Assembly (NCBI GenBank): GCA_018065745.1
Contig: JAGHSS010000025.1
Location: 1 to 9,548 of the forward strand
Source: Candidatus Neoflavobacterium equi
Lineage (GTDB): Bacteria; Bacteroidota; Bacteroidia; Flavobacteriales; Flavobacteriaceae
Direction: 5' to 3'
Length of the DNA: 9,548 bases
The notes beneath the pieces were generated by a model. That model was not told where the DNA came from, did no database searches, and worked only from the letters and a program-made list of their open reading frames with translations. Position numbers and translations under genes: made by a program. Positions within the stretch are counted from its first letter, which is position 1, and each line of letters starts with the position of its first letter. Positions 7,434 to 9,548 of the stretch are shown in pieces.

Positions 7434-7907
7434 ATGAATATAAAACTTTTAGCGATTGGGAAAACCGACAATAAAGCGCTTCAAACACTGATTGATGATT
7501 ATACAAAAAGGCTGTCTTTCTATGTGAAATTTGATTTGGAGATTATTCCAGATATAAAAAATGTAAAAAATCTCTCTGAGAAACAACAAAAAGACAAAGA
7601 AGGAGAAATCATACTTTCCAAAATTACACCTACAGATCAATTGATTCTTTTGGATGAGAATGGCAAGACATTTAGCAGTGTTGGATTTTCAGAAGAGCTT
7701 CAAAAAAAGATGAATTCTGGAATTAAAACCTTGGTATTTGTCATCGGCGGACCCTACGGCTTTTCAGATGAAGTATACAGTAAAGCACAAGGGAAGATTT
7801 CCTTATCTCTCATGACTTTTTCTCACCAAATGGTGCGTTTGTTTGTCATAGAACAGATTTACAGAGGATTTACTATTTTGAGAAATGAACCATATCACCA
7901 CCAATAA
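7434..7907 (+). CDS. rlmH: 23S rRNA (pseudouridine1915-N3)-methyltransferase RlmH
   Basis: RlmH is a small SPOUT-fold methyltransferase that uses S-adenosylmethionine to methylate N3 of pseudouridine 1915 in helix 69 of 23S rRNA, on assembled 70S ribosomes. The 157 residues match the family length. Signatures are 'LLDENGK' (72-78), the cofactor-binding 'VFVIGGPYGF' (101-110), 'ISLSLMTFSHQMVRL' (122-136), 'EQIYRG' (140-145) and the C-terminal 'NEPYHHQ' (151-157), which belongs to the knotted active site. The start at 7434 gives the standard 'MNIKLLAIGK'. The gene stands alone between the divergent DJ-1/PfpI gene and a terminator just past its stop. Everything expected is present and the identification is certain. 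Confidence 0.98.
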   Translation: MNIKLLAIGKTDNKALQTLIDDYTKRLSFYVKFDLEIIPDIKNVKNLSEKQQKDKEGEIILSKITPTDQLILLDENGKTFSSVGFSEELQKKMNSGIKTLVFVIGGPYGFSDEVYSKAQGKISLSLMTFSHQMVRLFVIEQIYRGFTILRNEPYHHQ

Positions 7908-7912
7908 AATAT

Positions 7913-7943
7913 AAAAAAGCGACCTTTTTGGGTCGCTTTTTTT
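7913..7943. terminator. Bidirectional intrinsic terminator between rlmH and the lipoprotein gene
   Basis: A GC-rich core, GCGACC (7919-7924) and GGTCGC (7931-7936), is extended by A-T pairs to a 12-bp stem with a 6-base loop. Six A's on the left and seven T's on the right allow use from both sides. It begins 5 bases after the rlmH stop and ends 11 bases before the stop of the convergent lipoprotein gene at 7955. Confidence 0.94.
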
Positions 7944-7954
7944 ACATCTTCAAC

Positions 7955-8620
7955 TTAGTATATAACCTGTAAGTTTGAAACTTTTATGGTTGAATCTTCA
8001 ATTTTCTTGAGACACATATAGTCCTTAACATAATCGCCAAAACTCAAATTCTCATCAAAAGACAAGAACAATTCTATTTTTTGATTTGGAAATTTTTGTT
8101 TTATAAACGCAGCCAATTCCAATCCAGATTGATCCAAATAATTTGGGAATTCATCAAAAGTCAATCCGTTAACTTTAAATTGATTATCTCTGTTGAATTG
8201 AAGTTGTACACCAACTGCATTGGAAGCCATTTCAACCGTCTTTTTTTCAAAGCTAACCTCAGTAAATTCACAATATTCTACTGCTTCTTGAACGGGATTA
8301 GAGTAAACAAAGAAGTTTGGTTTTAAAACATCCTCTACTTTTTTCAACTTTTTTTCCTGTAGCATTTGCAATTCAGGAACAACCAATTTTAAAGGCAGGC
8401 GTTTGTCAATTGAAAAAAGCCAAGCAGTATTGGAAACCAAGGCGTTTTTTTGAACGTCTATTTCGGGAACCCCATCTTTACTTTCTTCATATAGAAAGCT
8501 TGTTTCAGTAAAATCTGTAACCTCTTTTGAAAATGTCTGTTCAAATTGAGGGAGTAATATTTCCTTTTTAGCGCAATTAAACAGTAAAAAAGAAGTACAA
8601 AGCAGTAAAATTTTCTTCAT
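7955..8620 (-). CDS. Lipoprotein of unknown function, downstream of folP
   Basis: I do not recognise this 221-residue protein. Residues 1-15 form a lipoprotein signal (Lys2-Lys3, leucine-rich core) ending in 'LLFNC', so Cys16 is the likely lipidated residue. The sequence after it, 'AKKEI', is not a clear surface-export signal, so the final location is open. The rest is soluble, of mixed charge, with no transmembrane segment. Two similar-sized parts can be guessed: about 55-115 ('ALVSNTAWLFSIDKRLP', then a Lys-rich helix at 86-100) and 120-221. The final section 'KIELFLSFDENLSFGDYVKD' reads like a beta strand, acidic turn and helix, faintly like ExbD-type periplasmic domains; that is only an impression. 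Two cysteines (C117, C203) lie in the mature part. The gene starts 4 bases after the folP stop, so it is almost surely co-transcribed with folP, and it ends at a good terminator. Confidence 0.85.
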   Translation of the reverse strand: MKKILLLCTSFLLFNCAKKEILLPQFEQTFSKEVTDFTETSFLYEESKDGVPEIDVQKNALVSNTAWLFSIDKRLPLKLVVPELQMLQEKKLKKVEDVLKPNFFVYSNPVQEAVEYCEFTEVSFEKKTVEMASNAVGVQLQFNRDNQFKVNGLTFDEFPNYLDQSGLELAAFIKQKFPNQKIELFLSFDENLSFGDYVKDYMCLKKIEDSTIKVSNLQVIY

Positions 8621-8624
8621 AAGT

Positions 8625-9446
8625 TTATTTTATTTGATTAACCAAGGCAATGCATTCCGCTGCTTCTTTAACGTCGTGAACGCGCAATAATTGCGCGCCT
8701 TTCATCAAAGACAACGTGTTCAATACAGAAGTACCATTCAAAGCCTCTTGCGGTGTGGTGTCCAAAAGTTTATAAATCATTGATTTTCTTGACAGTGCAG
8801 ACAATACAGGCAATCCAAAAGTTTGAAACAGATTCAAGTTTTTCAGGACCTCATAATTTTGAGCTACTGTTTTTGAAAAACCAAAACCAGGATCTAGGAT
8901 AAGATCTTTTATTTGGTAGGATTTTGCCAATTCCACACGCTCTGAAAAATAGAATATCATTTCTTTCAACAAGTCGTCATAAGTAGTTAAATCCTTCATT
9001 GTCTGTGGTGTTCCCCTCATGTGCATCATAATGTAAGGCACCTGAGCATCAGCAATAACGCGCATCATGTCAGCGTCCAAATGTCCTGCAGAAATATCGT
9101 TAATTAAAGCAGCTCCATGCGCAATAGCCTGTGCGGCAACCTGAGACCTAAAAGTATCAATAGACAAAAATACCTCTGGAAACTCCTTTATAATCAAATC
9201 TAAAACCGGTAGTAAACGGTGCAATTCCTCCTCTTCAGAGACAAATACTGCGTCCGGTCTGCTGGAATAGGCACCTACATCAATAAAAGTAGCGCCTTCA
9301 GCCAACATTTTGGCGACTTGATTCAAAAATGCAGCATCTGTTTTGTAGGCTCCACCATCAAAAAAAGAATCAGGAGTGAGATTTAAGATCCCCATGATCT
9401 TGGGTTGATTGAGATCAATCAGTTGTCCTTTGCAGTTTATGGTCAT
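8625..9446 (-). CDS. folP: Dihydropteroate synthase
   Basis: FolP condenses 6-hydroxymethyl-7,8-dihydropterin diphosphate with p-aminobenzoate to give dihydropteroate, the sulfonamide-sensitive step of folate synthesis. The 273-residue TIM barrel has all signature blocks: 'MGILNLTPDSFFDGG' (18-32), 'DVGAYSSRP' (56-64), 'SIDTFR' (95-100), 'INDISAG' (115-121), 'MHMRGTP' (141-147), 'DPGFGFSK' (185-192), 'SRKS' (219-222) and 'RVHDV' (255-259). Asn22, Asp96, Asn116, Asp185, Lys221 and Arg255/His257 cover the expected pterin and diphosphate contacts. After 'SSRP' this protein has Asp65 where Gly is usual. The ATG at 9446 gives a plain N terminus ('MTINCKGQLIDLNQPKIMG'). It is followed 4 bases later by the lipoprotein gene. 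No other folate genes are in view. Identification is certain. Confidence 0.98.
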   Translation of the reverse strand: MTINCKGQLIDLNQPKIMGILNLTPDSFFDGGAYKTDAAFLNQVAKMLAEGATFIDVGAYSSRPDAVFVSEEEELHRLLPVLDLIIKEFPEVFLSIDTFRSQVAAQAIAHGAALINDISAGHLDADMMRVIADAQVPYIMMHMRGTPQTMKDLTTYDDLLKEMIFYFSERVELAKSYQIKDLILDPGFGFSKTVAQNYEVLKNLNLFQTFGLPVLSALSRKSMIYKLLDTTPQEALNGTSVLNTLSLMKGAQLLRVHDVKEAAECIALVNQIK

Positions 9447-9493
9447 AAATTTTGTTAAATGCGTGTAATACTATGTATTGAAGGAAGGTAAAC

Positions 9494-9524
9494 TTTGAAT
9501 TTCACTCTTATTTCTTTACATTTG
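9494..9524 (+). promoter_or_regulatory. Strong-looking Bacteroidota promoter for a gene to the right of the window
   Basis: TTTG (9494-9497), 19 bases, then TACATTTG (9517-9524) is a full match to the Bacteroidota housekeeping sigma pattern TTTG / TAnnTTTG with accepted spacing. It is the best promoter in the window. Transcription would start near 9530 and leave the window, so a gene divergent from folP is expected just outside. Confidence 0.65.
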
Positions 9525-9537
9525 AAAATTATAATAA

Positions 9538-9545
9538 CAAAGATA
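9538..9545 (-). promoter_or_regulatory. Possible folP promoter, -7 box at the window edge
   Basis: Read on the - strand this is TATCTTTG, an exact TAnnTTTG match. Its -33 element would lie beyond the window and cannot be checked. It would give a folP leader of about 85 bases; I found no closer exact match upstream of folP. It faces the + strand promoter at 9494-9524. Weak on its own. Confidence 0.3.
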
Positions 9546-9548
9546 TAA

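Noticed and set aside
1..9548. Search for CRISPR arrays, tRNA/rRNA genes, insertion-sequence ends, phage or defence genes
   Set aside because: None seen. Nearly all the sequence is accounted for by ten genes, and the gaps are short and filled by terminators and promoter regions.

Overview
The window looks like an ordinary chromosomal segment of a low-GC member of the Bacteroidota, most likely order Flavobacteriales. The evidence is AT-rich intergenic DNA, starts without a Shine-Dalgarno sequence, several matches to the Bacteroidota promoter box TAnnTTTG, and family variants typical of that phylum: a LytTR response regulator, a DUF2147 protein, FolP with the 'GAYSSRP' form of its pterin motif, and a DJ-1 protein of the 'GGRAPEY' type. 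I cannot name a genus. I saw no RNA gene, insertion sequence, integrase, CRISPR array or phage gene.

Layout, left to right. (1) A 5'-truncated LytTR response regulator on the + strand converges on priA across a shared bidirectional terminator. (2) priA (-) encodes the replication-restart helicase. It is insulated from the next - strand gene by that gene's terminator and has a candidate promoter of its own. (3) A tight - strand run, nadC -> yihY-family membrane protein -> DUF2147 secreted protein (gaps of 3 and 23 nt), ends in an intrinsic terminator. (4) nadC is divergent from a membrane-anchored metallo-beta-lactamase-fold hydrolase (+), which converges on a DJ-1/PfpI gene (-) across a second bidirectional terminator. 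(5) The DJ-1/PfpI gene is divergent from rlmH (+), which converges across a third bidirectional terminator on a - strand pair, folP -> lipoprotein of unknown function (4-nt gap). (6) The last 100 bases are the folP upstream region. They carry a strong-looking promoter pointing out of the window, presumably for a divergent gene.

The identified genes are mostly core cell maintenance: replication restart (PriA), NAD synthesis (NadC), folate synthesis (FolP) and 23S rRNA modification (RlmH). Around them sit poorly characterised envelope or stress proteins (YihY family, DUF2147, MBL-fold hydrolase, DJ-1/PfpI, lipoprotein) and one signal-transduction regulator. They do not form one pathway. Coding density is high, no gene-free stretch exceeds about 105 bases, and no gene looks broken apart from the edge-truncated regulator.

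I found no convincing undescribed system. The items most worth a second look are the unassigned lipoprotein co-transcribed with folP, the NAPE-PLD-like anchored hydrolase with an inverted repeat over its putative promoter, and the facing promoter boxes at the right edge.
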